From NCBI RefSeq assembly GCF_025060755.1, contig NZ_JANYUY010000066.1:1-39534 (forward strand): 39,534 nt of DNA, given 5' to 3'. Both the position numbers and the translations under genes were made by a program. A model generated the notes under the pieces. It saw nothing but the letters and a program-made list of their open reading frames with translations, did not search any database and was not told the DNA's origin. Positions 1 through 7,979 of this stretch are shown in pieces. Position 1 is the first letter of the stretch, and each line of letters begins with the position of its first letter. Source of the DNA: Paenibacillus doosanensis. Its GTDB lineage: Bacteria > Bacillota > Bacilli > Paenibacillales > NBRC-103111.

Positions 1-67
1 CGGTGTGGTAGACTTCACCTAAAAGGTGCTCCTCTCTTTGGGTGATGTTGTCCTGGACAAACACCAT
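1..67 (-). CDS. Possible 5' end of an unidentified gene running off the left edge
   Basis: Reading leftward from an ATG at 67-65, the frame stays open for 22 codons to the window edge (MVFVQDNITQREEHLLGEVY and on). It begins about 25 bases past the stop of the truncated aminopeptidase. No convincing ribosome binding site precedes the ATG, and a stop codon lies a little upstream in the same frame. The sequence could be the start of a mobile-element gene that truncated the aminopeptidase, an unrelated gene, or a chance frame. I do not recognise the family. Confidence 0.22.
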   Translation of the reverse strand, partial: MVFVQDNITQREEHLLGEVYHT

Positions 68-91
68 TCTACCAAAGATTTGGAGCCCTTT

Positions 92-604
92 TTATGTTTT
101 TAATGCGCAGTACTTTCGAAATTCAGGATTAAAATAAAAATCCTCAAAATCTTCAGTGGACATATTAGCTTGCTGTGCCATGGCATGGTTAGGGTAACGA
201 AGTATACACCATTTCGTACGGTTGTAGCGTCTGCCGATGATTTTTTGAGAATAATGCTTTCGATATAGCGCCATCTTCTCAGGAGAGACACCGCTCAATT
301 CATTCATGTTCTCTCCGGCTCTGATGAGGATGTAAGCCTGCATTTCTTTTACCCTAGTTAAGTCGTAGGTTGCCATTGCTATTAATTGTTCTTCATTGCA
401 GCCCATTAGTAGTTCTCTTAATAATTCATGATTATTGATTAACAGAAATGGAATTCCACCGACAGCATAAGCTTGTCTTATCAACTCTTTAGCCAAAGGA
501 ATCTCTAATCCTTCAAGCTCAATTAATAGTTTTTCCCCCGGTTGCAGCCTAACTGAATATTCAATAAGATTTTTAGCGAGTTGTTCAACTCTTGGATCTT
601 TCAT
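92..604 (-). pseudogene. M29 family aminopeptidase, C-terminally truncated
   Basis: The 170 residues match the N-terminal part of thermophilic-type M29 metallo-aminopeptidases (AmpS/PepS), with the opening KDPRVEQLAKNLIEYSVRLQ and, near residue 150, the conserved STEDFEDFYFN. Family members are about 370-410 residues and carry their metal-binding Glu/His/Asp residues in the C-terminal half, which is missing here. After FYFN the frame runs into unrelated residues (PEFRKYCALKT) and stops. The ATG overlaps the TGA of the upstream kinase gene (ATGA, 601-604), so the genes are translationally coupled, and a GGAG site lies just before it. Almost certainly inactive as a peptidase. Family assignment is confident; whether the fragment is expressed is unknown. 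Confidence 0.8.
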
Positions 605-1644
605 AGTGTTTCTCCTTTATTAACTTCGTCAACTTCTATAGGCTCTACCATCTTGAACAGAAATGAATTATCGTCCAAGTACTCTTGGATATATGCCTGG
701 GCATATTGTTGCTCTTGGATCAAATTCGGAGTTTCATTGGGATCGGAGCAATGATGACAGTAATTTTCGATCATGAACATGATGAAAAAACATTCCAACT
801 CGTAAATATAATCCCCATCTATACTCTTAACGCTTTCATAACCTTGAATAAATAACTGCCGTTGTTTCGGGGAAAGTTCTAACAAAGCCCCTGCCATGTC
901 GTACAAAAAGTACCCGTAGCCGCATCTTCCGAAATCGATCGGATAAGGTTGTCCGTTATTAAAAACAATGTTTCCAGTATGTAAATCAGCATGAATAAGC
1001 CCATAGTTCTGATCCGTTGGATGCATAACTTCAAGTTGGTATGCAATTTTATCAAAAGCTGATTGATACAGACTCCAAGCATTGGTTGATAAAAATCTTG
1101 GATAATATCGTTCTAGTTTTTGGATGTCGGTTCTAAGGCTGTTGATGCCCCAATGAGGTCGCATAAAATCATGAGGCGCAACGAAACGAGTTGAAGCTAC
1201 ATGAAGTTTGCCCATCATAGCGCCCATACTATATAGATGATCATCCGTACATTTTCCGTTTAAATGTTCTCCATCAACCCAATTCATTAAGGTGACAAGA
1301 GGTTCTTTAAAGCCTTCTTTGGTAGCACATTCCAGTATATCAGAATCATTAAGGCTCTTAATTCCTGTAGGGACAAGTAAACCATGTACGTTTTTTAATT
1401 CATCGAGAAATACGAGCTCAGAGCGAATCTCTTCTTTATTCATTCGTTCCGAATGAATGCGGAGCAGATAGCTTTTTGATGCAGTCGTTTCTATTTTGTA
1501 TGTAATGGTATCTGACAATTGAATAAAGCGGATGGAATTCCATTCTAGCTCGTACTGTCGCAGCGCTGTTAGAACAACGTCTCTTGCACGTGAAAGCAGG
1601 GCTTGCCTGTTCTCTGCTGTATCAAACTGAAAAAAAGGTTCCAA
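601..1644 (-). CDS. APH/choline-kinase-type phosphotransferase
   Basis: This 347-residue protein has the aminoglycoside phosphotransferase/homoserine-kinase-like fold. The Brenner motif H218-A-D220-L-H-T-G-N225 supplies the catalytic base and metal ligand, and D237-F-G is the Mg-ATP motif. The N-terminal lobe (1-120) and helical C-terminal region fit the family length. It should transfer phosphate from ATP to a small-molecule hydroxyl in the cytoplasm. The substrate cannot be read from sequence; antibiotic, sugar, choline-like compounds or amino acids are all possible. The start is TTG at 1644, chosen because AAGGAG sits nine bases upstream. Its stop overlaps the M29 fragment start, so it is part of the minus-strand operon. 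Confidence 0.85.
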   Translation of the reverse strand: MEPFFQFDTAENRQALLSRARDVVLTALRQYELEWNSIRFIQLSDTITYKIETTASKSYLLRIHSERMNKEEIRSELVFLDELKNVHGLLVPTGIKSLNDSDILECATKEGFKEPLVTLMNWVDGEHLNGKCTDDHLYSMGAMMGKLHVASTRFVAPHDFMRPHWGINSLRTDIQKLERYYPRFLSTNAWSLYQSAFDKIAYQLEVMHPTDQNYGLIHADLHTGNIVFNNGQPYPIDFGRCGYGYFLYDMAGALLELSPKQRQLFIQGYESVKSIDGDYIYELECFFIMFMIENYCHHCSDPNETPNLIQEQQYAQAYIQEYLDDNSFLFKMVEPIEVDEVNKGETL

Positions 1645-1681
1645 CTCGTTAATCTCCTTCCCAGAGAAATAGACAGCGGGT

Positions 1682-1866
1682 TCACCGCTTCATCATGCTC
1701 GTCCTGATAACAATCAAGTCCATACTTGGGATGATCAGAATAATATTAAGACCGGCTCCCCTTAGTGCAAACGCATCTTTAGGCAAATCATTAGATAAGC
1801 TACCATTGCTGTATTCATTCTCCACCCGCCATTCGATTCTTGGGGAGGATAGTATACATCGGACAC
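1682..1866 (-). pseudogene. Serine hydrolase (beta-lactamase class C-like) remnant
   Basis: Between the phosphoesterase and kinase genes the minus strand encodes two recognisable ends of one protein. From a GTG at 1866 (preceded by AGAGGTG) it reads VSDVYYPPQESNGGWR, like the start of Paenibacillus serine hydrolases of the beta-lactamase family. After a short meaningless stretch, a different frame gives DLPKDAFALRGAGLNIILII then PSMDLIVIRT, like the C-terminal strand of the same family, and ends at TGA (1684-1682). The catalytic middle, including SxxK and YxN, is gone. This is a gene collapsed by a large internal deletion plus a frameshift. The assignment rests on recognised family patterns, not a search. 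Confidence 0.6.
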
Positions 1867-1883
1867 TTTAAACACCTCTTTTT

Positions 1884-2582
1884 TCACCCCCAATACGAAG
1901 GCAAATGAACCTCTGCGGAAGCCCGGATGAGCGGCGTAACATCATAGTCGACGCTTTTCATACGGATTTGGCCGTCCGTGATGGTGATATAATGCGCATC
2001 CAGCGAACGGTCTTCCTTCTGGCGTGTGGGGCGATAAGAAGTGCTGCCCGGATTCATCCACAGCTCGTCATCTTTAAGATATTGGACCGCCTGCCAGTGG
2101 GTATGCCCGAATATGACTCTTTTAGCTTGAGAGTGGGTTTCGACTGCCGCGGTGTGTTTCGACCAGAAATGCCGGAGCTGATGAATGCTTTCGATGGTTT
2201 CATATTTTTCGCCAAATTGGTGCTTCATGCAATAATGAAAGCCATCCATACGGCACTCGACCGATTCGGGCAATTCCTGCAAAAAGCGAATTTCTTCGTC
2301 ATTGAGACAGCCTGCATTATGGTAGGCCCAATTTCCCTTGTTGTCCGGTAAATCTTCCATTTTGATGCGTGAATGATAATGCGCGATAATCCTCTCGTCA
2401 TGATTGCCTTTGGTACAAATCACTTGATGCTTGCGTACCCAATCGATCACCTCGCCCGGAAAAGGGCCGCAATCGACCAAATCCCCTGTACAATATATGA
2501 TATCGCTATCACTTTCCCGTTCCCATACGGCGCGTAAAGATTGAATATTGCTGTGAATATCGGATAGGATGAGCGCTTTCAT
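1884..2582 (-). CDS. Calcineurin-like metallophosphoesterase
   Basis: This 232-residue cytoplasmic protein of the YfcE/MJ0936-type phosphodiesterase group has the full metal site in order: D8-x-H10, G33-D34, G59-N60-H61-D62, and GHTHWQ near residue 160. It should hydrolyse phosphate mono- or diesters with a dinuclear metal centre; the substrate is not predictable. Length is normal. The ATG at 2582 has AAAGGACGG upstream. It lies 17 bases after the GNAT gene and 17 bases before the serine hydrolase remnant, consistent with one transcript. Confidence 0.88.
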   Translation of the reverse strand: MKALILSDIHSNIQSLRAVWERESDSDIIYCTGDLVDCGPFPGEVIDWVRKHQVICTKGNHDERIIAHYHSRIKMEDLPDNKGNWAYHNAGCLNDEEIRFLQELPESVECRMDGFHYCMKHQFGEKYETIESIHQLRHFWSKHTAAVETHSQAKRVIFGHTHWQAVQYLKDDELWMNPGSTSYRPTRQKEDRSLDAHYITITDGQIRMKSVDYDVTPLIRASAEVHLPSYWG

Positions 2583-2599
2583 TGGGATTTCCGTCCTTT

Positions 2600-3109
2600 C
2601 TAGATTTCAAATACAAATACAGGGCCATTCCATTTCTCATCCTGCAAAATTTTCTCTTGGTAAGAGTTGTTTGGCTTATACTGGGAAATGACCTGTTTCC
2701 AAAATGCATATGCAGGCTTGTTGGCCAGTGTTTGCCTGATCTCCCATGTGCCGGTAAACTGCTCGAACAATGAGTACGCTACCTTTCTGCCGACACCTTT
2801 GCGCCTGTACTTCCTCATAATAAAGAAGTCGCTTACCACATGTGTTTTCTCGGATGAACTCAATTTCGTATATTCCTTTGGTACATCCAGAATCATTAAA
2901 ACAAAGCCGGCAATCTGTCCGTCGACTTGTACTATAAACGGTCGCCGGTATTCGTCTGTCCATTGATGATCCAAGTATTTATATAGGTATAACCCATGAT
3001 TGTTAAGCACATGTCCGTCAAACTCGCTGCTATCGTAACGATATAACTGGATGAGATTGTAAAGTACCGTTTTTTCTTCATACGGAACCAATATCGTTTC
3101 TATATTCAT
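2600..3109 (-). CDS. GNAT family N-acetyltransferase
   Basis: This 169-residue protein has the GNAT acetyl-CoA binding motif A as RKYRRKGVGRKVAYSLF in the middle third (R/Q-x-x-G-x-G), preceded by the strand containing VVSDFFIM. The C-terminal AYAFWKQV is the usual motif B helix. It would acetylate an amine on a small molecule or protein; the substrate is unknown. The ATG at 3109 follows GGGAGGT. It is the first gene of the minus-strand operon running to 92. The 145 bases upstream separate it from the divergent secreted-protein gene and must hold both promoters. Confidence 0.85.
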   Translation of the reverse strand: MNIETILVPYEEKTVLYNLIQLYRYDSSEFDGHVLNNHGLYLYKYLDHQWTDEYRRPFIVQVDGQIAGFVLMILDVPKEYTKLSSSEKTHVVSDFFIMRKYRRKGVGRKVAYSLFEQFTGTWEIRQTLANKPAYAFWKQVISQYKPNNSYQEKILQDEKWNGPVFVFEI

Positions 3110-3266
3110 ATCCGAACCTCCCTTATTGTGGGTATTTTACCATAAAAAACGAAGGTCCATTGCGTTTATAACCAAACTTTCCTGCCTAACACAATATTAC
3201 GTATGCAATCCGTAACATTTCGCCAATTCGCACGTTTAAATCACTAGAGAGGAGATGACGCAAACG

Positions 3267-4850
3267 TTGAGAAACAAATGGGCCGGTTATACGCTTGTTT
3301 TTTCATTATGCATGAGTTTGTTGGCGCCTGCCGGGCATAGCCAAGCCGCCGATAGGAGCGCGAAGGTGACGCTGCCAAATTTTACAGTGAGCCTGAACGG
3401 ACATAAGGTGGAAAATCAGTACCGCGAATACCCGCTTCTGGTGTACCGCGATATCACCTATTTCCCGATGACGTGGTACGATACCAGACTTCTAGGCCTG
3501 GAGGCGAATTGGTCGCCGGACAAAGGTTTAAACATTCAGCAAGGACCGGTGACCTCCCCTTATATGCCGTACAAGTCCGAGCAGCGCAACGCAGCCGCCT
3601 ATACGGCTGAAGTTCTCGCATCGACCGTCACGATCAACGGTAAGGCGATCGACAATGCCAAGGAAGACTATCCGTTGCTGAGCTTCCGGAATGTCACCTA
3701 TTTCCCGATGACGTGGCGGTTTGCGCACGACCAATTTGGATGGAATTACCAGTGGGACGATGCCGGCGGCCTTAGCATCACATCCGATAACCCGCAGGTG
3801 CAAATAGCGGACCTTCCTGCGGCTGCCGGCGAGAACGACGTCGCTCTGTTCAAGGGGTATTATTATTTCATCGAGACGACGGATACGACAAACCATGTAT
3901 ATAGGGCTTCCGCCCAGCGGCCGTCCGACAAGGAAGAGATTTATTCCTACAATGTCCAAACCTCGGAAGGATTGCAGAAGCAAGCATCCTTTCAAATCCG
4001 CGACAATACGCTGTGGTTGACCTATCACCTCGGGGGTGGAATTATGGGTCACGACGAGTTCGTAAAAATCGGCGAAGACGGGAAAGCGCAGCTGGTACAT
4101 CAAGGGTATCTGAATTTCCACGACACGCCTTACGGCACGCTGATCCTTCGTCTCGGGGCTTCGGCGTTCGAAGGCGGCAACTTGTATTTGGCGCCGCCGG
4201 GGCAGGACGACACGCACGGTAAACGTATTGGAGATCCGAAATTGATGTACGCGGCTACGTTCAACGGCAGTTGGTCGTTACCAACCGGCGGCGATGCTGC
4301 CTATACCGCCGTCATCGGGGACGATGTGTATGTGCTTGCTTCACGCAGCGAATCCGATGCCAATAACATTTACAGAATCAACCTCGAAACGAATGCGACC
4401 GAGAAAATCGTAAGCTCAAGCGTCAGCCGCTTTCGCGTTATCGATAACAAGCTATATTATGTAAAAGACAAGGACAACGCATTGTACTCGTCGGCACTGG
4501 ACGGGACGGGCGAAATGAAATGGTCCGACTATGCCGTGTCCTGGTTTGACAGCATCGACGGACATGTATTTTATACAACCGAGAAAGAAGCGAACCGATT
4601 CGACCTGTATCAGGCCGATCCTAGCGGAAATGACCCGCTTGTATGGAAAACGCCGGTCGCAGAGGTGCGAGCGCTTCACAATCGGCTCGTATGCCGACTC
4701 GGCGAAAATGCCGACTACGGCGTCGTACTGCTGGACGGTTCTGGTCGACTGCTGCTGGAAGCAGCGAAGCCGGTCTCTCGCCTGCTCATATCCGACGACG
4801 GGTTGTTAATCCAAGCCTCCAGCGATTCTTCTATCGAGCTTATTCATTGA
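3267..4850 (+). CDS. Secreted protein with two copper-amine-oxidase-N-like stalk repeats and a DUF5050-type propeller
   Basis: The protein has a Sec signal peptide (hydrophobic GYTLVFSLCMSLLAPAG, likely cleavage after HSQAA). Two tandem domains follow, each with the pattern V-x-L/I-N-G-x-x..YPLL..R-x-x-TYFPMTW, the stalk-like repeat common in Paenibacillus exported proteins. The C-terminal 350 residues carry repeated short strands (YRINLE, YYVKDK, LYSSALDG, LYQADPSG) typical of a DUF5050 beta-propeller. No enzymatic motif is visible; a cell-wall or extracellular binding role is inferred. Start choice: an ATG at 3255 is in frame, but the ribosome site aGGAGatGA (3250-3258) overlaps it. TTG at 3267, eight bases further, has proper spacing. 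Single gene, closed by a terminator at 4868. Confidence 0.8.
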   Translation: MRNKWAGYTLVFSLCMSLLAPAGHSQAADRSAKVTLPNFTVSLNGHKVENQYREYPLLVYRDITYFPMTWYDTRLLGLEANWSPDKGLNIQQGPVTSPYMPYKSEQRNAAAYTAEVLASTVTINGKAIDNAKEDYPLLSFRNVTYFPMTWRFAHDQFGWNYQWDDAGGLSITSDNPQVQIADLPAAAGENDVALFKGYYYFIETTDTTNHVYRASAQRPSDKEEIYSYNVQTSEGLQKQASFQIRDNTLWLTYHLGGGIMGHDEFVKIGEDGKAQLVHQGYLNFHDTPYGTLILRLGASAFEGGNLYLAPPGQDDTHGKRIGDPKLMYAATFNGSWSLPTGGDAAYTAVIGDDVYVLASRSESDANNIYRINLETNATEKIVSSSVSRFRVIDNKLYYVKDKDNALYSSALDGTGEMKWSDYAVSWFDSIDGHVFYTTEKEANRFDLYQADPSGNDPLVWKTPVAEVRALHNRLVCRLGENADYGVVLLDGSGRLLLEAAKPVSRLLISDDGLLIQASSDSSIELIH

Positions 4851-4864
4851 CGCATACAAAAGTT

Positions 4865-4901
4865 AAAAAGCCGCAGCATTCGCTGCGGCTTCTTCTTTCT
4901 T
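4865..4901. terminator. Bidirectional rho-independent terminator between convergent genes
   Basis: A perfect 9-bp stem AAGCCGCAG / CTGCGGCTT (4868-4876 and 4883-4891) with loop CATTCG. It is followed by CTTCTTTCTT on the plus strand and TTTTTAAC on the minus strand. It closes both the stalk-domain gene and the RND operon. Confidence 0.88.
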
Positions 4902-4919
4902 GCACTGGAAAAATTAGGA

Positions 4920-6656
4920 TTATTGCGTAAGCTGAGTAACCAGACGTTTCGACTCGCCGCTTGCGGTCGTATAGACCTCGTACACTTTCAACGTCAACGG
5001 AGCGTCGAACTGCTGGGAAGTGCCTTTGAATACGATATTGTTCTCTCCGGTGACTAGACGGTTCGGTCCGATAAACGAATTCGTGCTGGTGCCGACCAGA
5101 CGTCCTGCCGAGTCATACAGCTCGAACTGCAGCTTCGAGAAGTTGGCGTCCACTTGGACGTTCGGCTCGCGCTCGATATCCATAAAGAATTTGCCTTTGT
5201 AAGAATATTCGAAGGTCTGAGAATTGAACTGGAACGAAATATCCCAGTGGGTCAGATCGAACCGGAACGGATAAACGTTGAATTTGACGGCGCCGTCTTC
5301 CGGCTGCTGCAGCGCAACCCGATAGGCGGCGATTGTCGTCTTGTAAGGCGCCGCGGTCTTCGGATCGCCGATTTTCATAGCCAAGCCTTGCCCCGACTCG
5401 GATACGGGCAGAGCGAACGAGTAATTCACGGTGATGCCGCCGTTCGGAAGTATCGGCGAATCCGTGATCGTCTGCCGCTTGCCGGTGTATTCATAGCCTT
5501 CCGCACTGACCAGATCGGCATCGAATACGGGAATCGCCATCGGACGATCGCTCTTGTTGTACAGCTTGAACTTGGCCGTCACATTTTTGTTGCCTTCCTC
5601 TTCGTTATCCTGCATCTCGAATTCCACCAGCGATACGTCGATATCCGGGTGAATCAGCTCGCTGCGGCTGTCGAACTTCATCGCGCTGCCCATCGCGTAC
5701 GTCTCGTAGCTGTTGCCCAACGTTTGCGAAGGCAGCAAAATGTTCAGTCTCCCTACATTGTATTTCACGACCTCGGGAGCGGCCCCTGCGGATGCCGGAG
5801 CTTGCGTGAAGTTCTCGGTCGTCAGCACGTTGAGGCTCGATAACACCGTATCCTGTTCCGTCGGGATCGCATAGTGGATGTATTTCTCTTCCTTGCCCTC
5901 CAATACGACTTGGCCTTCCTCCACCCGCTTGCCGGAAAATACTTTGGCTCCTGTCTTCCCGTCGACGAGGAAGTCGGGTACCGTTTCGCGCTTGTCCGTC
6001 GGGTTGTAGGCCAGCAGCTGCACGACGTACACCGTTCCTTGCTCCGTCGACTGCTTGTCGATGTTCACCGGCGTATATTGAATCGGCGAGATGAGCGATG
6101 GAATTTTGAACGAATCCGACCACTTCTTGACGGCGGCTTCGTCTTTAATCTGCATATCGCTTCCTTGCCACGATTGGCCCGCAACCGGAATGGCGAGAAT
6201 GAGCGTCTGTTTCTTCGGATATACGTAGTAATCTACGTCCGTCCAGTTGACTTCGGAGAGCGCGACATCATCGGTACGGTCGATGACCGCCATATAGCTC
6301 AGCTCCGTGTTTGCCTTGGACTGAATCGCCTTGGCGTTCGAAGCGCTCGGCTCCAGCTTGTATTCGGTGCCGTCCTCTGTCTTGACTCTTAGCTCGTACT
6401 CGGGAACGCGGACAAAATCGGAATAGTTATTTTTCATCCGGACGACGACGCCGATTCGCGTCCCTTCCGGAACATGTTCGTTCAATATACTCTTCACTTC
6501 AACTTCCAGCTGATCGGTGAGCGGGTAGACGGTCTGAGCCTTCACCTCTGCAGCGACCGCAGGAGTCGTCTCTTCTGCAAAAGCCGAATATCCCGTACTC
6601 ATAAGCGATGCTGATAAAATCATGACGGCGGCGGTTTTCTTCAACTTTGGATTCAT
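4920..6656 (-). CDS. Large beta-rich exported protein, last gene of the RND efflux operon
   Basis: This 578-residue protein has a clear signal peptide (KKTAAVMILSASLMSTGYSAFA). I do not recognise a named family. It appears built from about four related beta-sandwich units of 100-130 residues. Each holds phrases such as VVVRMKNNYSDF, VVQLLAYNPTDKRETVPDF, TAKFKLYNKSDRPMAIPVF and FQFNSQTFEYSYKGK. These resemble DUF4352/telomeric-repeat-like or Ig-like domains that compare polar loops before and after a strand. No lipobox, sortase motif or catalytic motif is visible. The start ATG follows AAGGAGGAG. It sits 20 bases after the adaptor gene, so it is co-transcribed with the pump and may be an extracytoplasmic partner; that role is inference. 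Confidence 0.75.
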   Translation of the reverse strand: MNPKLKKTAAVMILSASLMSTGYSAFAEETTPAVAAEVKAQTVYPLTDQLEVEVKSILNEHVPEGTRIGVVVRMKNNYSDFVRVPEYELRVKTEDGTEYKLEPSASNAKAIQSKANTELSYMAVIDRTDDVALSEVNWTDVDYYVYPKKQTLILAIPVAGQSWQGSDMQIKDEAAVKKWSDSFKIPSLISPIQYTPVNIDKQSTEQGTVYVVQLLAYNPTDKRETVPDFLVDGKTGAKVFSGKRVEEGQVVLEGKEEKYIHYAIPTEQDTVLSSLNVLTTENFTQAPASAGAAPEVVKYNVGRLNILLPSQTLGNSYETYAMGSAMKFDSRSELIHPDIDVSLVEFEMQDNEEEGNKNVTAKFKLYNKSDRPMAIPVFDADLVSAEGYEYTGKRQTITDSPILPNGGITVNYSFALPVSESGQGLAMKIGDPKTAAPYKTTIAAYRVALQQPEDGAVKFNVYPFRFDLTHWDISFQFNSQTFEYSYKGKFFMDIEREPNVQVDANFSKLQFELYDSAGRLVGTSTNSFIGPNRLVTGENNIVFKGTSQQFDAPLTLKVYEVYTTASGESKRLVTQLTQ

Positions 6657-6676
6657 GGTTTCTCCTCCTTGAATTT

Positions 6677-7927
6677 TTATTGAGCCAGCTGAACCTTTTC
6701 TTGATCCTTCAACTGGTGCTGACCGGAGACGACCAATTGCTCGCCTTCCTTCAAACCGGAAAGCACTTCCTGGTTCGTTTCGTTCAACCGGCCCATTTCG
6801 ACCTTACGCTTCTCGACCTGATCGCCTGCAAGCACGAAGACGAACGTTTCGCCGCCTTCACGAACGACGCTCAGCGTCGGAATGGCAACGACGACTTGAT
6901 CCTGATCATCCGTCAGCAGGATTTGCGCTTTCATGCCCGGCTTCAGCTTGCGATCGGCGTTAGGCACCTCCAGCTCCAAAGAATACGATTTGGAATTGGC
7001 GCTCATCACATCGGCGAGGTAGCTGACCTTGCCCTTCATTTTATCGGTCGTTCCCGGAACATAGAAGGTCAGCTCCTGCTTGCCGCGCACCAGATTCGCC
7101 GAGCTCTCCGTCAATTCCGCTTTGATCTTGATCGGATCGAGCTGCTGCACCTGGGCTCCCTTGAAACCGGCGGAGATGGTCATGCCCGTCTCGACGGGCA
7201 GGTCGGTAATGATGCCGCTGACCGGAGCTTTCACTTCCATATTTTCCAGCGTGCGGTCCGCCTCGCGAATCGATACGTTCGCCGATTGCAGAGCCTGCTC
7301 CAGCTGGGAGAGCGAGTTGGTGTTCTCCAGCGTTTTCAGTTTGCTGCGGCTGCTTTCCAGATCGAGCCGCTGGTTTTTCAGCTGATCTTCCGTTTGCTCC
7401 AACTGAAATTTCGTAACGAGACCTTGGTCGTAATCGTTGCGCATCTTGTTATAATTTTTCTCCGCATCCTTGATCGCGGTTTCCTGCTTGGTAATGGCGT
7501 TCTGAAGCTCCAGCTTGGAATCCGCCAAATCTTGACGCGCTTTGTCCATCTGCTGCTGGGTTCCGGTTACGGCTATTTGCGCCTTCTCCTTGCCGATGAG
7601 CACATCGGTAGGGTCCAGACGGAAGATGACCTCCCCTTTCTCCACCATATCTCCCCGCTTCTTCACCAATTCCTGTACGTCGCCCCCCGCCTTGGCAATG
7701 ACGTCGATTTGCAGCGAGGATACGATATCGGCGACCTGTTCCAGCGGATCGGCGATTTTTTGCTTTTGCACTTTTTCCACTTTGACCGTTTTGATCTGCG
7801 GCTCCGCAGCGCTTTGCGCTTGCGCATCCGGCTTGGCGCTGCATCCTGCAAACAGAGCCGCGCTTATGACGAGAGCTCCGACGACGCTCAGATTCTTTTT
7901 CACCGAGTTTGAAAATATATGGTTCAT
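6677..7927 (-). CDS. RND efflux periplasmic-adaptor-type (HlyD/MFP) lipoprotein
   Basis: This 416-residue membrane fusion protein begins with a lipoprotein signal (LFAGC, lipidated Cys29). It continues with a split biotinyl-lipoyl domain (VIAKAGGDVQELVKKRGDMV and, after the hairpin, VKAPVSGIITDLPVETGM). The alpha-helical coiled-coil hairpin covers about residues 115-215. A beta-barrel domain and a membrane-proximal domain (EGGETFVFVLAGDQVEKRKV) follow. In Gram-positives such lipoproteins pair with RND permeases without an outer membrane channel. It lies 52 bases downstream of the permease gene; the ATG follows AAAGGGAGA. Confidence 0.92.
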   Translation of the reverse strand: MNHIFSNSVKKNLSVVGALVISAALFAGCSAKPDAQAQSAAEPQIKTVKVEKVQKQKIADPLEQVADIVSSLQIDVIAKAGGDVQELVKKRGDMVEKGEVIFRLDPTDVLIGKEKAQIAVTGTQQQMDKARQDLADSKLELQNAITKQETAIKDAEKNYNKMRNDYDQGLVTKFQLEQTEDQLKNQRLDLESSRSKLKTLENTNSLSQLEQALQSANVSIREADRTLENMEVKAPVSGIITDLPVETGMTISAGFKGAQVQQLDPIKIKAELTESSANLVRGKQELTFYVPGTTDKMKGKVSYLADVMSANSKSYSLELEVPNADRKLKPGMKAQILLTDDQDQVVVAIPTLSVVREGGETFVFVLAGDQVEKRKVEMGRLNETNQEVLSGLKEGEQLVVSGQHQLKDQEKVQLAQ

Positions 7928-7979
7928 TGAACGATTCTCCCTTTCCCTTGTCGTTTCTGCGATCGAAGCTTTGATCGAA

